Assembly: GCA_946414115.1 (NCBI GenBank)
Contig: CAMKNF010000032.1
Location: forward strand, 1 to 14,338
DNA length: 14,338 bases
Reading direction: 5' to 3'
From: an uncultured Ruminococcus sp.
Lineage (GTDB): Bacteria; Bacillota; Clostridia; Oscillospirales; Acutalibacteraceae
The notes under the pieces were generated by a model that saw nothing but the letters and a program-made list of their open reading frames with translations, ran no database searches and was not told where the DNA came from. This document shows, in pieces, positions 1 through 6,166 of this stretch. Both the position numbers and the translations under genes were made by a program. Position 1 is the first letter of the stretch. Each line of letters starts with the position of its first letter.

Positions 1-1209
1 CTGATTCAGCTCAGTTATATCGGTGAAAATTTCATTAAGCTCATCAATAAGAGTGTTTATTTCAGGGTTATCCGAGTTTACGGTGATATAGACAATATTG
101 GTTTTCATCATCAAATATTTATCCTTTTTCATTGGATATACGTTCAGGTGATTATATGTAAAGAAATTCCCTTCATTGTGCATATAAAACCGATCGGTTG
201 CAGCTTTATATGCGGTTTCCTTGTCATAATAGGAGCGATCGTATGAATCAAATGCCTCTGTAACCATTTCGCTCAGAGCTTTTAATGCCCACTTATTATG
301 TTTGATAGCGTTTTTTAAGGCAAGTGCAGTATTTTTGCTGTTACATTCAATCATTTTTTCTATCAACTGTTTAGTATAGGGAAAAATGCAAGTCAGTTCT
401 CTGTTTTCGTTTTTTACCGTAAACGATTTTGTAAAATAGTCTATTACTTTGGAGTCGGAATTTGCAATGTGCTTCACCATATTTTCATTATAGTTTTCTT
501 TATAATTATATGGGTGTCCTGCAGGAAAACAAGCAAAGTATAGATCCGGCGTTTCACGAGCGTGGAGATATTCAAGCATTTTAAAATCGTGGTTTTCCAT
601 TGCTAATGCTGCTATATCCGTGCGGAGTGTATCGGTATATTTAAGCCGTGTATTTAAACTGTATGCCTGAACAGACTTGTATTTAATGCTTGTGCCGGCG
701 CCGAAGGTACCGCTGAAATCATTTTGATTCTCATTAACAAACCAAATATATTTATTGTCAATTAGGTATTTCAGCAACTTATAGTTTTCAAATTTGATTG
801 CATAATCAATAACCGTCATTCCATATTCGTCGGCATTGAGGATAATTTCATCATCCAAATGAATGAAATGTTCCCAATATTCCTCGTTATCGGACAATGC
901 AAAATTGTAGTTGGTATAGCGGTATTTATTGCTGGCAGGGTGCTCTTTTGCACTGAGTATTTCTTCACAGGAAACATCCAACAATTCAGAAAAATATCCA
1001 AGATCTTCAATTTGAATACCAGCCTTACCTTGTTTAATCTGTGATAATTTATTGGCTTTTTTATCAATTTCATCTTTTTCCGGTTCCGAAATTTTCGGGT
1101 TCTCGAGTTTGAGATATTCCTCGCAAAATTTTCGAGTCGATTTAAACTTTCTATCTATAAGTTCAGAAAGATGTTTTCCTATTTCTACATTACTTGCTGT
1201 TCTAAACAT
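1..1209 (-). CDS. XRE-type HTH protein with ankyrin-like repeats, C-terminus off the window
   Basis: Open for 403 codons from ATG 1209 to the window edge with no stop, so the C-terminus is missing. AAAGGA lies about 10 nt upstream of the ATG. Residues 9-86 look like an XRE/Cro-type domain. A first half (IGKHLSELIDRKFKSTRKFC) is followed by an Asp/Glu/Lys-rich stretch of about 20 residues (37-53) that interrupts the usual helix 2-3 region, and then by LSQIKQGKAGIQIEDL...LLDVSCEEIL, which is a classic XRE second half. Residues 129-155 (YGMTVIDYAIKFENYKLLKYLI) and 198-217 (DIAALAMENHDFKMLEYL) have the ankyrin helix-turn-helix pattern; the rest is unrecognised. Inferred role: DNA-binding regulator whose ankyrin part contacts a partner protein. 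No target is visible. A 14-bp inverted repeat lies 64 nt upstream and could be its operator. Confidence 0.85.
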   Translation of the reverse strand, partial: MFRTASNVEIGKHLSELIDRKFKSTRKFCEEYLKLENPKISEPEKDEIDKKANKLSQIKQGKAGIQIEDLGYFSELLDVSCEEILSAKEHPASNKYRYTNYNFALSDNEEYWEHFIHLDDEIILNADEYGMTVIDYAIKFENYKLLKYLIDNKYIWFVNENQNDFSGTFGAGTSIKYKSVQAYSLNTRLKYTDTLRTDIAALAMENHDFKMLEYLHARETPDLYFACFPAGHPYNYKENYNENMVKHIANSDSKVIDYFTKSFTVKNENRELTCIFPYTKQLIEKMIECNSKNTALALKNAIKHNKWALKALSEMVTEAFDSYDRSYYDKETAYKAATDRFYMHNEGNFFTYNHLNVYPMKKDKYLMMKTNIVYITVNSDNPEINTLIDELNEIFTDITELNQ

Positions 1210-1272
1210 ATTTTCTACCGTCCTTTCTGAATCAATTGTATACCATTTTTTTCAAAAAGTATATATTAAATT

Positions 1273-1333
1273 TGTATATGAAAATTGTATGTTTTTTTCT
1301 GCGTATAAATAATATATGTAATTTTCATATACA
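1273..1333. repeat. 14-bp perfect inverted repeat upstream of the XRE gene
   Basis: TGTATATGAAAATT at 1273-1286 is repeated exactly in inverse at 1320-1333, with a 33-nt spacer. Extra copies of the short core AATTGTAT sit at 1234-1241 and 1283-1290, between the repeat and the XRE start codon. No T-run follows, so this is not a typical terminator. It lies in the 255-nt gene-free gap (1210-1464) and could be a regulator-binding region or a cruciform. Confidence 0.6.
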
Positions 1334-1464
1334 TAACGGTATTCATTATTCATTTTATAATTTGCACTGCCTTTTTATATTGGGAGTAAGCAGATGCAGA
1401 AATTCTCTTTTTGCTCCGTCTGTTATCTGAAAAATCTTATCCTTATATGGTTAAATTAAATTCA

Positions 1465-1788
1465 TTATATCTTTTTCTCGTTGCGAAAAACCTTTCTTGT
1501 TTCCGTAAATTTGCCTCAAGCAATAATAATTTTATCTGATTTTAAGGCTGTTTCCTTAATGTATTTATCAGTATCTGCGTTCCACAAATCTTTTGTACTT
1601 TTCAATTTTTTTACATCAGCACCAATTTTAGAAATCAGATTTGTAAGCACAAAGCCGCCCATTCCAAGCAAATAAATATTATTGCAGATGATAGATGTTG
1701 CAGTGTCGCTTGTCACATTAAAATCTTCCGATGGTGCAATAGTAATTACATTTGCAATCGGAAGTGTTTTATCCCATTGTGCAATAAT
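1465..1788 (-). pseudogene. DUF1643-like remnant (frameshift or lost start, plus Trp-to-stop)
   Basis: On the minus strand the frame starting at 1788 reads IIAQWDKTLPIANVITIAPS, then DTATSIICNNIYLLGMGGFVLTNLISKIGAD, ending ...KSDKIIIA followed by TGA (1516-1518) and then GKFTETRKVFRNEKKI and TAA at 1465-1467. The order WDK..P.A.VI...PS, D.T, GxGG..(L/I)xNL, then ..A[W]G matches what I know of DUF1643 proteins, whose function is unknown. The conserved final Trp-Gly is here stop-Gly, consistent with TGG changed to TGA. In this frame a TAA (1789-1791) stands immediately upstream. The preceding ORF enters in another frame, so one missing base near 1786-1800 would join the two. This is either a decayed separate gene or the broken C-terminal half of the 103-residue protein; sequencing error is an alternative. 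Confidence 0.6.
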
Positions 1789-2057
1789 TTAATTTTATCT
1801 GTTGAATTTTTGATTGTCAGTACCTCGGTGAATTCGGGCAAGGATTTTTCAAAAGACTTTGAAAGTCCTGTTTCAAAATATTTCTTACAATCCTCTGAAC
1901 CCTCAAGCAAATAAATCGCTCCGATTTCAGCGAGATTTGAACATCTGTTTACCTTTGTGAGCATATCAAAATAATCTGATATGTATGCAGTAATCAGGGA
2001 ATTTAAACCTTTGTTTTTTAAAGTGTTTAAGTCTTTCGGATATTCAATTTTAATCAT
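1746..2057 (-). CDS. Hypothetical protein, 103 residues (possibly truncated by frameshift)
   Basis: I do not recognise the family with certainty. The start is MIKIEYPKDLNTLKNKGLN: the ATG at 2057 has AGAGGA 5-6 nt upstream, and it overlaps the stop of the preceding micropeptide (ATGA), indicating translational coupling. Any upstream in-frame extension runs through the two micropeptide genes and is a shadow. The body (SLITAYISDYFDMLTKVNRCSNLAEIGAIYLLEG) looks like a soluble helical protein with no signal peptide or TM. The last residues (LLHNGIKHFRLQM) lie beyond the point where a -1 shift would continue into the DUF1643-like frame, so the natural protein may be about 197 residues. I cannot tell whether it is intact or broken. 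Confidence 0.6.
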   Translation of the reverse strand: MIKIEYPKDLNTLKNKGLNSLITAYISDYFDMLTKVNRCSNLAEIGAIYLLEGSEDCKKYFETGLSKSFEKSLPEFTEVLTIKNSTDKIKLLHNGIKHFRLQM

Positions 2058-2173
2058 TTTTTCCTCTTTCTCAACGCAGAGCCTGTGCAGAGAAGCGAGA
2101 TAGCCGCTCCTGCTCCTGTTGCAAACATTTCTACTGCTACCTTTGTAGTTATTGCCGCTATAAGTCCAAACAT
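2054..2173 (-). CDS. Micropeptide, 39 residues, hydrophobic with basic tail
   Basis: ATG at 2173 is preceded by GGAGAG at good spacing. It encodes MFGLIAAITTKVAVEMFATG, then AGAAISLLCTGSALRKRKK, with TGA at 2054-2056 overlapping the next start codon. The peptide is small-residue-rich and hydrophobic for about 33 residues and ends in RKRKK, as expected of a short membrane-inserting or amphipathic peptide. No leader or known bacteriocin motif is evident. It lies between the 27-residue micropeptide and the 103-residue protein on the same strand, and the overlap implies one transcript. Candidates are a small membrane toxin, a holin-like peptide or a regulatory peptide. Function is unknown; the support is the ribosome site and tight packing. 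Confidence 0.6.
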   Translation of the reverse strand: MFGLIAAITTKVAVEMFATGAGAAISLLCTGSALRKRKK

Positions 2174-2196
2174 TTTTATCTCTCCTTTTCAAAATT

Positions 2197-2280
2197 TTAG
2201 ATTTTTTCAAGAACTTTTTCAGTTGCAAGCACAACGGTTGTTGTTACTGCAAAGCCGAGTACAAACCAAACAGCTTCCAT
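2197..2280 (-). CDS. Micropeptide, 27 residues, single membrane helix
   Basis: ATG at 2280 follows AGGTGGTG with about 6 nt spacing. The product MEAVWFVLGFAVTTTVVLAT, then EKVLEKI, is one short hydrophobic helix (residues 3-19) with a charged amphipathic tail. TAA is at 2197-2199, and the next micropeptide's ribosome site begins about 10 nt later. It resembles small membrane peptides and type I toxins in general form only; no family is recognised. It sits directly behind a strong intrinsic terminator (2315-2350), so its expression probably depends on readthrough or on a promoter overlapping that terminator. Confidence 0.5.
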   Translation of the reverse strand: MEAVWFVLGFAVTTTVVLATEKVLEKI

Positions 2281-2314
2281 TTGTTTCACCACCTTTTATT
2301 GTTATTTATAACAA

Positions 2315-2350
2315 AAAGCACCCACCTTTTAATTGGTGAGTGCTTTTAGG
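2315..2350 (-). terminator. Intrinsic terminator / possible attenuator
   Basis: On the minus strand, AAAAGCACTCACC and GGTGGGTGCTTTTT form a 13-bp stem (one G-T pair) with an 8-nt loop and a run of T. It ends the operon of the Cys-rich protein, just downstream of its stop at 2354. It is only about 35 nt before the first micropeptide start, leaving little room for a separate promoter, so controlled readthrough is possible. Confidence 0.85.
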
Positions 2351-2353
2351 CTA

Positions 2354-2551
2354 TTAAAGATTATGTTTTTTCTGATGTTTATTGCAGGAATGCCAAACGG
2401 CTTTGATAAATCCTGTTTTATTGCATTTTGCTCTTTCTTTTGGGTCGCATTTTATAAAATTCGGACTGTCAGCTTCAATGCTCCGTCCAGTCCAGTATTC
2501 ACAAGTTACGCATTGTTTTGCATTTCGTGAAATTTTGCTTTTAATTGGCAT
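2354..2551 (-). CDS. Cys-rich small protein, 65 residues
   Basis: ATG at 2551 has AGAGGT upstream and overlaps the end of the zinc-ribbon gene by 11 nt, so it belongs to the same operon. The sequence has Cys at residues 14, 17, 35, 43 and 55 plus His 54 and 58. The first pair is in CVTCEYWTGRS and the later ones are in FIKCDPKERAKCNKTGF and WHSCNKHQ. This is compatible with a small metal-binding (zinc) fold. It is strongly basic and has no signal peptide or TM. I recognise the general pattern of small clostridial Cys-rich proteins often found near accessory genes but not a named family. It is the last gene before the terminator. Confidence 0.7.
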   Translation of the reverse strand: MPIKSKISRNAKQCVTCEYWTGRSIEADSPNFIKCDPKERAKCNKTGFIKAVWHSCNKHQKKHNL

Positions 2552-2861
2552 TGTTGTTTACCTCTTGAATATGCTCTTTTCCGCAGTTTGTGCAGAATTT
2601 TGCTTCAGCAGGATTTTCAACTCCGCAATACGGACAATCCCATTTTGCGGAATTTGAATTATTAAGACTGCGGTCTATATCTTTTTTAAAGAAAAGTCTG
2701 AATAACCAAGCGATAAAAAATACCGCAGAAATAATTATTGAGCCGTTGCAAAAATAGAACATTACGGGCATATTCATAAAGTAGTACAAGCCAAAGCAAA
2801 GAGCGGCAATTATAAGAAAAAATACTATTAGTTTCAAGAAAATCATATTAACATTTTTCAT
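2541..2861 (-). CDS. Two-TM protein with C-terminal zinc ribbon, 106 residues
   Basis: Start at ATG 2861 with GGGAG 9 nt upstream. Two hydrophobic segments (about 8-30 and 34-58) are followed by a basic turn (RLFFKKDIDR) and a zinc ribbon with Cys 76, 79, 90 and 93 (CPYCGVENPAEAKFCTNCG). The topology suggests a membrane hairpin with the zinc ribbon in the cytoplasm. Zinc ribbons of this type usually mediate protein contacts, here perhaps with the 535-residue protein encoded just upstream in the same operon; that is inference only. The gap to the upstream gene is about 52 nt with no terminator. Confidence 0.8.
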   Translation of the reverse strand: MKNVNMIFLKLIVFFLIIAALCFGLYYFMNMPVMFYFCNGSIIISAVFFIAWLFRLFFKKDIDRSLNNSNSAKWDCPYCGVENPAEAKFCTNCGKEHIQEVNNNAN

Positions 2862-2913
2862 TTTTATATCTCCCTATTTGGATAGATTATTTTATTTATC
2901 CTTATGAAATTTC

Positions 2914-4521
2914 TTATTTACGGAAAAAATCTTTGAATTTTCCTCCTAAATCAAAAAAGCCGCCGTTTGATAATTTTGATTTTTTCCTTTCCAAGTATTG
3001 TTTTGCTTCAACAGCTTCGTCAATACTGATACCCAAATTCAGTTGAATAAAATTCTTGAATTTTTCGTATTCTTTTTCAAATTCTTCAATGTTCGAAAAT
3101 TTAAGACCTTTGGCATATAACAATGCTCTGTCACGTGCTGCCTGTTTTCTTGATACCGAAGAAAATATTTTTGTATTGCAGAATTGTTTATCAAAGTCAT
3201 CCAAGTATCCGTTGATTTTGTCCAGATATTTCTTTGAAACCTCGGATGAAAATTGCCTTTCAAAATCTTCTTTTTTTGCCTGCATATTTCTCTCGTAAGG
3301 CAAAAGAGGAGCAGTTTGTAAAGGTTTAACATCTTTCATAAATTCAGTTATTTTGGGCAGTTCTTCTCTTGAAAAATCAGCACCTTCTCTTGTTTCACAA
3401 ACTACTTCATCTACTGTACGATATTTTAAATCAAAATCTGCAATTAATGAATCTATGTATTTTACACATTCAAGGTCATTATTAATGTCAAGATTTATTT
3501 TTTTGCAATATTCTGTCAGAAGTATTTTTGCTTTTATAGCATCGCTTTCTGTTTCACCCTGATTGTTTTTAACATATTCGGTTGCTTGCTCATCTTTAGC
3601 GTTTGTAAAACCGTCAATTCCAAAATAATCAGCTAACATACCTATGCTACCGTCATCACCGTATTTTTTTAGTAAATATATGTAAATTTCTATGTTATAC
3701 GGATTAAGGCGAATTACTTCTCTGCATATTTCTGAAATTTGTTCTTCATTGAAGGAGTTGTTATTCAAATTGTTTATTAATCTTTGTGCTTTATTGCTGT
3801 CATCTTCATTTACAATACCCCAGATATATCCTTTTCCTAAAATCTCAATAAAAGCATTGATAATAGAAAATGCTGACAAATATACTCCGTCAATAAACAT
3901 TGTGCGAATTTGTTTGCTATTGAATAAAGCCTTTAAATCCGATTCGGTTTGTAACTCTGAAAAATAATTTCCTACAGCATTTGCAACGCTGTAAACCGCA
4001 CCGCTGGCTGCATTCATTGCATATATATCCATTTGATGACTGATAGCGTTTATTGGTGTGCCTCCGAATGTTCCGCCTACCCAGCGACTTCGATTTTCTT
4101 TCCTTTGTTCTCGGTATTCTCTTTGTGCCTGATAATAACCAAGTATTTCATAAGCTTTATCAATAAAAACGAAATAACTTTCTTCAAATATTTCAAAACA
4201 CCCGAATTTTTCTATTGAATCATATATTGTTTCATAGTCAAAATCGTATTTTCCTAAATTAATGTAAGTGTTTTTAATATCCTCAATTATTATTGATATG
4301 CTTTTTTTAAAGTCGGATTTAGCATTATTTTGGATTTGACTGCAATCTGTATATGAATCATAATATTCTTCAAAAGATTTTGCGGCTGATTTTGCAAGAT
4401 AATTATAATGCTTTCTTAAAGAATTATATAAATTTCTTTCTTTTGGGATATTTATTACGCCTATACAGGTTTTAAAGCCTTTACCAACATACTCGGTTTT
4501 TACAAAATCATTTAGATTCAT
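2914..4521 (-). CDS. Large uncharacterised helical protein, 535 residues
   Basis: I do not recognise a named family. The chosen start is ATG 4521 (MNLNDFVKTEYVGKGFKTCI), because CGGAGG lies 6-7 nt upstream; the longer frame (12 more residues) overlaps the preceding gene and has no ribosome site. Residues 30-145 are mostly charged helix. Residues 149-187 form a glycine/alanine-rich stretch (WVGGTFGGTPINAISHQ, then NAASGAVYSVANAVG), a small-residue zipper that could insert in or lie on a membrane. Residues 265-302 (EVIRLNPYNIEIYIYLLKKY...LADYFGI) resemble a TPR-like helix pair of a type seen in several uncharacterised Firmicutes proteins. The C-terminus (410-515) is a likely coiled coil. No signal peptide or catalytic motif is visible. 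Its start overlaps the three-TM gene by 14 nt, so the two are probably translated together. Confidence 0.8.
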   Translation of the reverse strand: MNLNDFVKTEYVGKGFKTCIGVINIPKERNLYNSLRKHYNYLAKSAAKSFEEYYDSYTDCSQIQNNAKSDFKKSISIIIEDIKNTYINLGKYDFDYETIYDSIEKFGCFEIFEESYFVFIDKAYEILGYYQAQREYREQRKENRSRWVGGTFGGTPINAISHQMDIYAMNAASGAVYSVANAVGNYFSELQTESDLKALFNSKQIRTMFIDGVYLSAFSIINAFIEILGKGYIWGIVNEDDSNKAQRLINNLNNNSFNEEQISEICREVIRLNPYNIEIYIYLLKKYGDDGSIGMLADYFGIDGFTNAKDEQATEYVKNNQGETESDAIKAKILLTEYCKKINLDINNDLECVKYIDSLIADFDLKYRTVDEVVCETREGADFSREELPKITEFMKDVKPLQTAPLLPYERNMQAKKEDFERQFSSEVSKKYLDKINGYLDDFDKQFCNTKIFSSVSRKQAARDRALLYAKGLKFSNIEEFEKEYEKFKNFIQLNLGISIDEAVEAKQYLERKKSKLSNGGFFDLGGKFKDFFRK

Positions 4522-4795
4522 TGTTGTCCTCCGAATTAGGAATATCGGTATTTTCATTATTCATTTCAAGTGGTCTTTTCTTTTTTATTACATAAACAAT
4601 AAAAGCTATTATTGCAACAAAAATTCCAAGCCACCAAGCTATATAAGAAACCCAGATACCTGCACCCCAAAAAAGTATGAAAACGAATATGGCTAAAGGC
4701 ATACTTTTTGTAATTGATGGAAATTTATCAATTAACCAAATAAAAGCGAATATTGCAATAGCTAATCCTATCAATGAAATTATGATTTGTAACAT
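4508..4795 (-). CDS. Small three-TM membrane protein, 95 residues
   Basis: ATG at 4795 follows GGAGG by 8 nt. Hydrophobic segments at about 2-22, 33-50 and 52-70 are followed by KKKRP and an acidic, Asn-rich hydrophilic tail (ENTDIPNSEDNNESK). The positive charges after the last helix place the tail in the cytoplasm. The family is not recognised. It is directly coupled to the 535-residue gene (14-nt overlap), which suggests a partnership such as a membrane anchor. Confidence 0.75.
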   Translation of the reverse strand: MLQIIISLIGLAIAIFAFIWLIDKFPSITKSMPLAIFVFILFWGAGIWVSYIAWWLGIFVAIIAFIVYVIKKKRPLEMNNENTDIPNSEDNNESK

Positions 4796-4847
4796 AAAAT
4801 TTTCCTCCAGTATTATATTTATTTTTTAAAATTTAGCAATGTGTTTG

Positions 4848-5144
4848 TTAGATTTCATCCTTGTCTATATGTTCTTTAAGGATTTTTCTAATCCATTTTT
4901 CGCTGTAGCCGTATTTTGTAGCAAGCTGTTTGATGTTGTAACCGTTGTATTCATCAACAATTTGCTTTTTCAAAAACTCCTTGCTGAATAATTGAACAGG
5001 GAAGGTAATTTGCTGACCTCTATAGGCTGAATGAATTTTTAATACTGCCTCAATTCCAAGCAGATTTGCAAGCTCACTGTATGCACCGTTCAGATATTCG
5101 CATTTTATATTACTTGCGTCCATTTTAAATGTCACTCCTTGCAT
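4848..5144 (-). CDS. Mor transcription activator family protein, 98 residues
   Basis: The core YRGQQITFPVQLFSKEFLKK (41-60), then NGYNIKQLATKYGYSEKWIRKIL (67-89), matches the Mor/C family. These are phage-Mu-type activators with a dimerisation region and a C-terminal helix-turn-helix; here the HTH spans about 68-90. Related solitary copies are common in Firmicutes mobile regions. The start at ATG 5144 has AAGGAG about 8 nt upstream. A second start at MDASNIKCEYLNG (residue 8) also has its own AAGGAG, so the true N-terminus is uncertain by 7 residues. It is the first gene of the minus-strand cluster, 52 nt from the three-TM gene with no terminator between, so it probably regulates that operon. 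Confidence 0.85.
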   Translation of the reverse strand: MQGVTFKMDASNIKCEYLNGAYSELANLLGIEAVLKIHSAYRGQQITFPVQLFSKEFLKKQIVDEYNGYNIKQLATKYGYSEKWIRKILKEHIDKDEI

Positions 5145-5380
5145 TTCGACATCTCCTTTCAAATTATATTGTATTCCGACAGAACAGTATAGAGCGAATG
5201 TTCATATGATTTATTCCTTGTAAAATTCCAAAAACAGGAAATATTGCATTATCATTATACGAAAGAACGGATAAATCGGAAAAATATTTATTTGATTTTG
5301 CCTATTTCTCTTTATACGTTAAGATTTATTTCTGTCAATAAATTATTGTGAAGTTCAATTATTCTATTGGAAAAATTACA

Positions 5381-5482
5381 GCGGCAAAAAATCTATTGCG
5401 CACCAAAAAACACAGGCACGCACTAAAGCGTGCGTTGTTGTGTTTTACAGTTTTAACTGTTGTGCAATATCATTTTTGCCGC
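5381..5482. repeat. Long imperfect inverted repeat folding as a three-way junction
   Basis: The outer arms 5381-5402 and 5461-5482 are complementary over 22 positions except for a 3-nt internal loop and one wobble (GCGGCAAAAA... against ...TTTTTGCCGC). Inside are two hairpins. One is AAAACACA (5407-5414) / TGTGTTTT (5439-5446), capped by GCACGC (5416-5421) / GCGTGC (5428-5433). The other is ACAGTT-TT-AACTGT (5447-5460). No target-site duplication is seen around it. Candidates are a structured RNA, a MITE-like element, or a palindromic unit. Confidence 0.7.
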
Positions 5483-5515
5483 CGTTGGATAGTGAATGAA
5501 GTAGTTTTTTATGAC

Positions 5516-5570
5516 TTTTCCAATGATTTGTTAAGCTTCTTTCATCATTATATAACAAAAATTTGGAAAA
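5516..5570. repeat. Nested dyad downstream of the three-way junction
   Basis: TTTTCCAA (5516-5523) is complementary to TTGGAAAA (5563-5570). Within it, AATGAT (5522-5527) is complementary to ATCATT (5544-5549). Both are exact but AT-rich, so chance is possible. Together with the preceding structure and the terminator that follows, it suggests one continuous structured transcript. Confidence 0.35.
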
Positions 5571-5608
5571 ATCTTCCGTGCTTTTCCACGCAAAAACGCA
5601 AAAAGAAA

Positions 5609-5645
5609 ACACCATACTGAAATTGTTTGATTTTCAGTATGATGT
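5609..5645. terminator. Probable bidirectional terminator
   Basis: ACACCATACTGAAA (5609-5622) and TTTCAGTATGATGT (5632-5645) pair over 14 positions with one C-A mismatch, which becomes a G-T pair when read on the minus strand. T-rich tracts follow on both sides. No protein gene ends here, so it may close a non-coding transcript from the 5381-5570 structured region on the plus strand. Confidence 0.65.
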
Positions 5646-6000
5646 TATTTTATTTCAAAAAAAAAATATGTATTTAATCTTTGGATATTTTCAAAATAGG
5701 CATTAAAAAGATTTCCCCATTTCCCCACAGTTTTTTCATCAAGATTGAAAGACAGAAAATTTACATATGTTTCAATGCGACTGCCACTCACGACCTCCTC
5801 GAAGTCATCTTTTCAGAAAATAAGCCATTTTTACAATACTATAACAAATTATTTATCAAAACAGTTTTTTAATGCATATATTCAACAATTCTTTTTCGTT
5901 TGTAAACACTGCTTATTTGATTATCAATAATTATCATATGTGAGATAAATGGGACACATTTCACTTCGACCATAAGAAGGTAACCAAAAAAATTCACCCT

Positions 6001-6025
6001 AAAAGCTCGATTATATCGGGCTTTT
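6001..6025. terminator. Terminator-like hairpin without an adjacent gene end
   Basis: AAAAGCTCGAT-TAT-ATCGGGCTTTT forms an 11-bp stem with one wobble and a 3-nt loop. On the minus strand a T-run follows 9 nt later (AATTTTTTTGG). No supported gene ends here. It may be a leftover of a deleted gene or insertion. Confidence 0.5.
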
Positions 6026-6118
6026 GGCATTTTATGAAGCGTTTTTTTAATAGGTATTGATGTCAAGAATAACTTTTTTGCTTGTGTCATATCCCGAAAA
6101 CTTTCATATTATTATAGT

Positions 6119-6136
6119 GAAATAATCTATTATTTC
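6119..6136. promoter_or_regulatory. Perfect palindrome upstream of the oxidase pseudogene
   Basis: GAAATAATCTATTATTTC is an exact inverted repeat of 8-bp arms with a 2-nt centre, 30 nt before the pseudogene's start codon at 6167. The size and position are those of a repressor operator. It does not clearly match a CopY, Fur or PerR consensus that I know. Confidence 0.45.
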
Positions 6137-6166
6137 GATTAATAAATGAAAGGAGTTTTAAAATTT

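Larger units (their letters stand above)
5145..6166. other. Gene-free kilobase with structured repeats
   Basis: No convincing coding region is visible in about 1.0 kb between the Mor-type gene and the multicopper oxidase pseudogene. Frames of 61-90 codons exist but lack ribosome sites and run through hairpins. It holds a three-way-junction inverted repeat (5381-5482), a second dyad (5516-5570), terminators at 5609-5645 and 6001-6025, and a palindrome at 6119-6136. The rest is AT-rich with no recognised element. It may hold a non-coding RNA or a degraded mobile element. Confidence 0.7.

Noticed and set aside
1780..1800. Programmed -1 frameshift joining the 103-residue ORF to the DUF1643-like frame
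   Set aside because: No X XXY YYZ slippery heptamer in the correct phase and no clear downstream stimulatory hairpin; a one-base deletion is more likely.
5163..5168. TATAAT on the minus strand upstream of the Mor-type gene as a -10 element
   Set aside because: The start of transcription would fall inside the ribosome site, and no -35 element is present at 17 nt.
5182..5203. GAACA-N12-TGTTC dyad upstream of the Mor-type gene, possibly LexA-like or a Mor operator
   Set aside because: Only 5-bp arms in AT-rich DNA; the spacing does not fit the Gram-positive LexA box, so chance is likely.
5348..5620. A 90-codon plus-strand frame
   Set aside because: It runs straight through the three-way-junction repeat, has no convincing ribosome site and reads as a low-complexity basic protein; better explained by the structured repeat.
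5763..5793. Minus-strand GTCGCATTGAAAC, like the end of some CRISPR repeats
   Set aside because: Occurs once only, with no repeated units or spacers around it and no cas genes.
5869..6090. A 73-codon minus-strand frame (contains FRVNFFGYLLMVEVKC)
   Set aside because: No ribosome site, and it contains a terminator-like hairpin at 6001-6025. It may be a fragment of a lost gene, but I cannot support a call.
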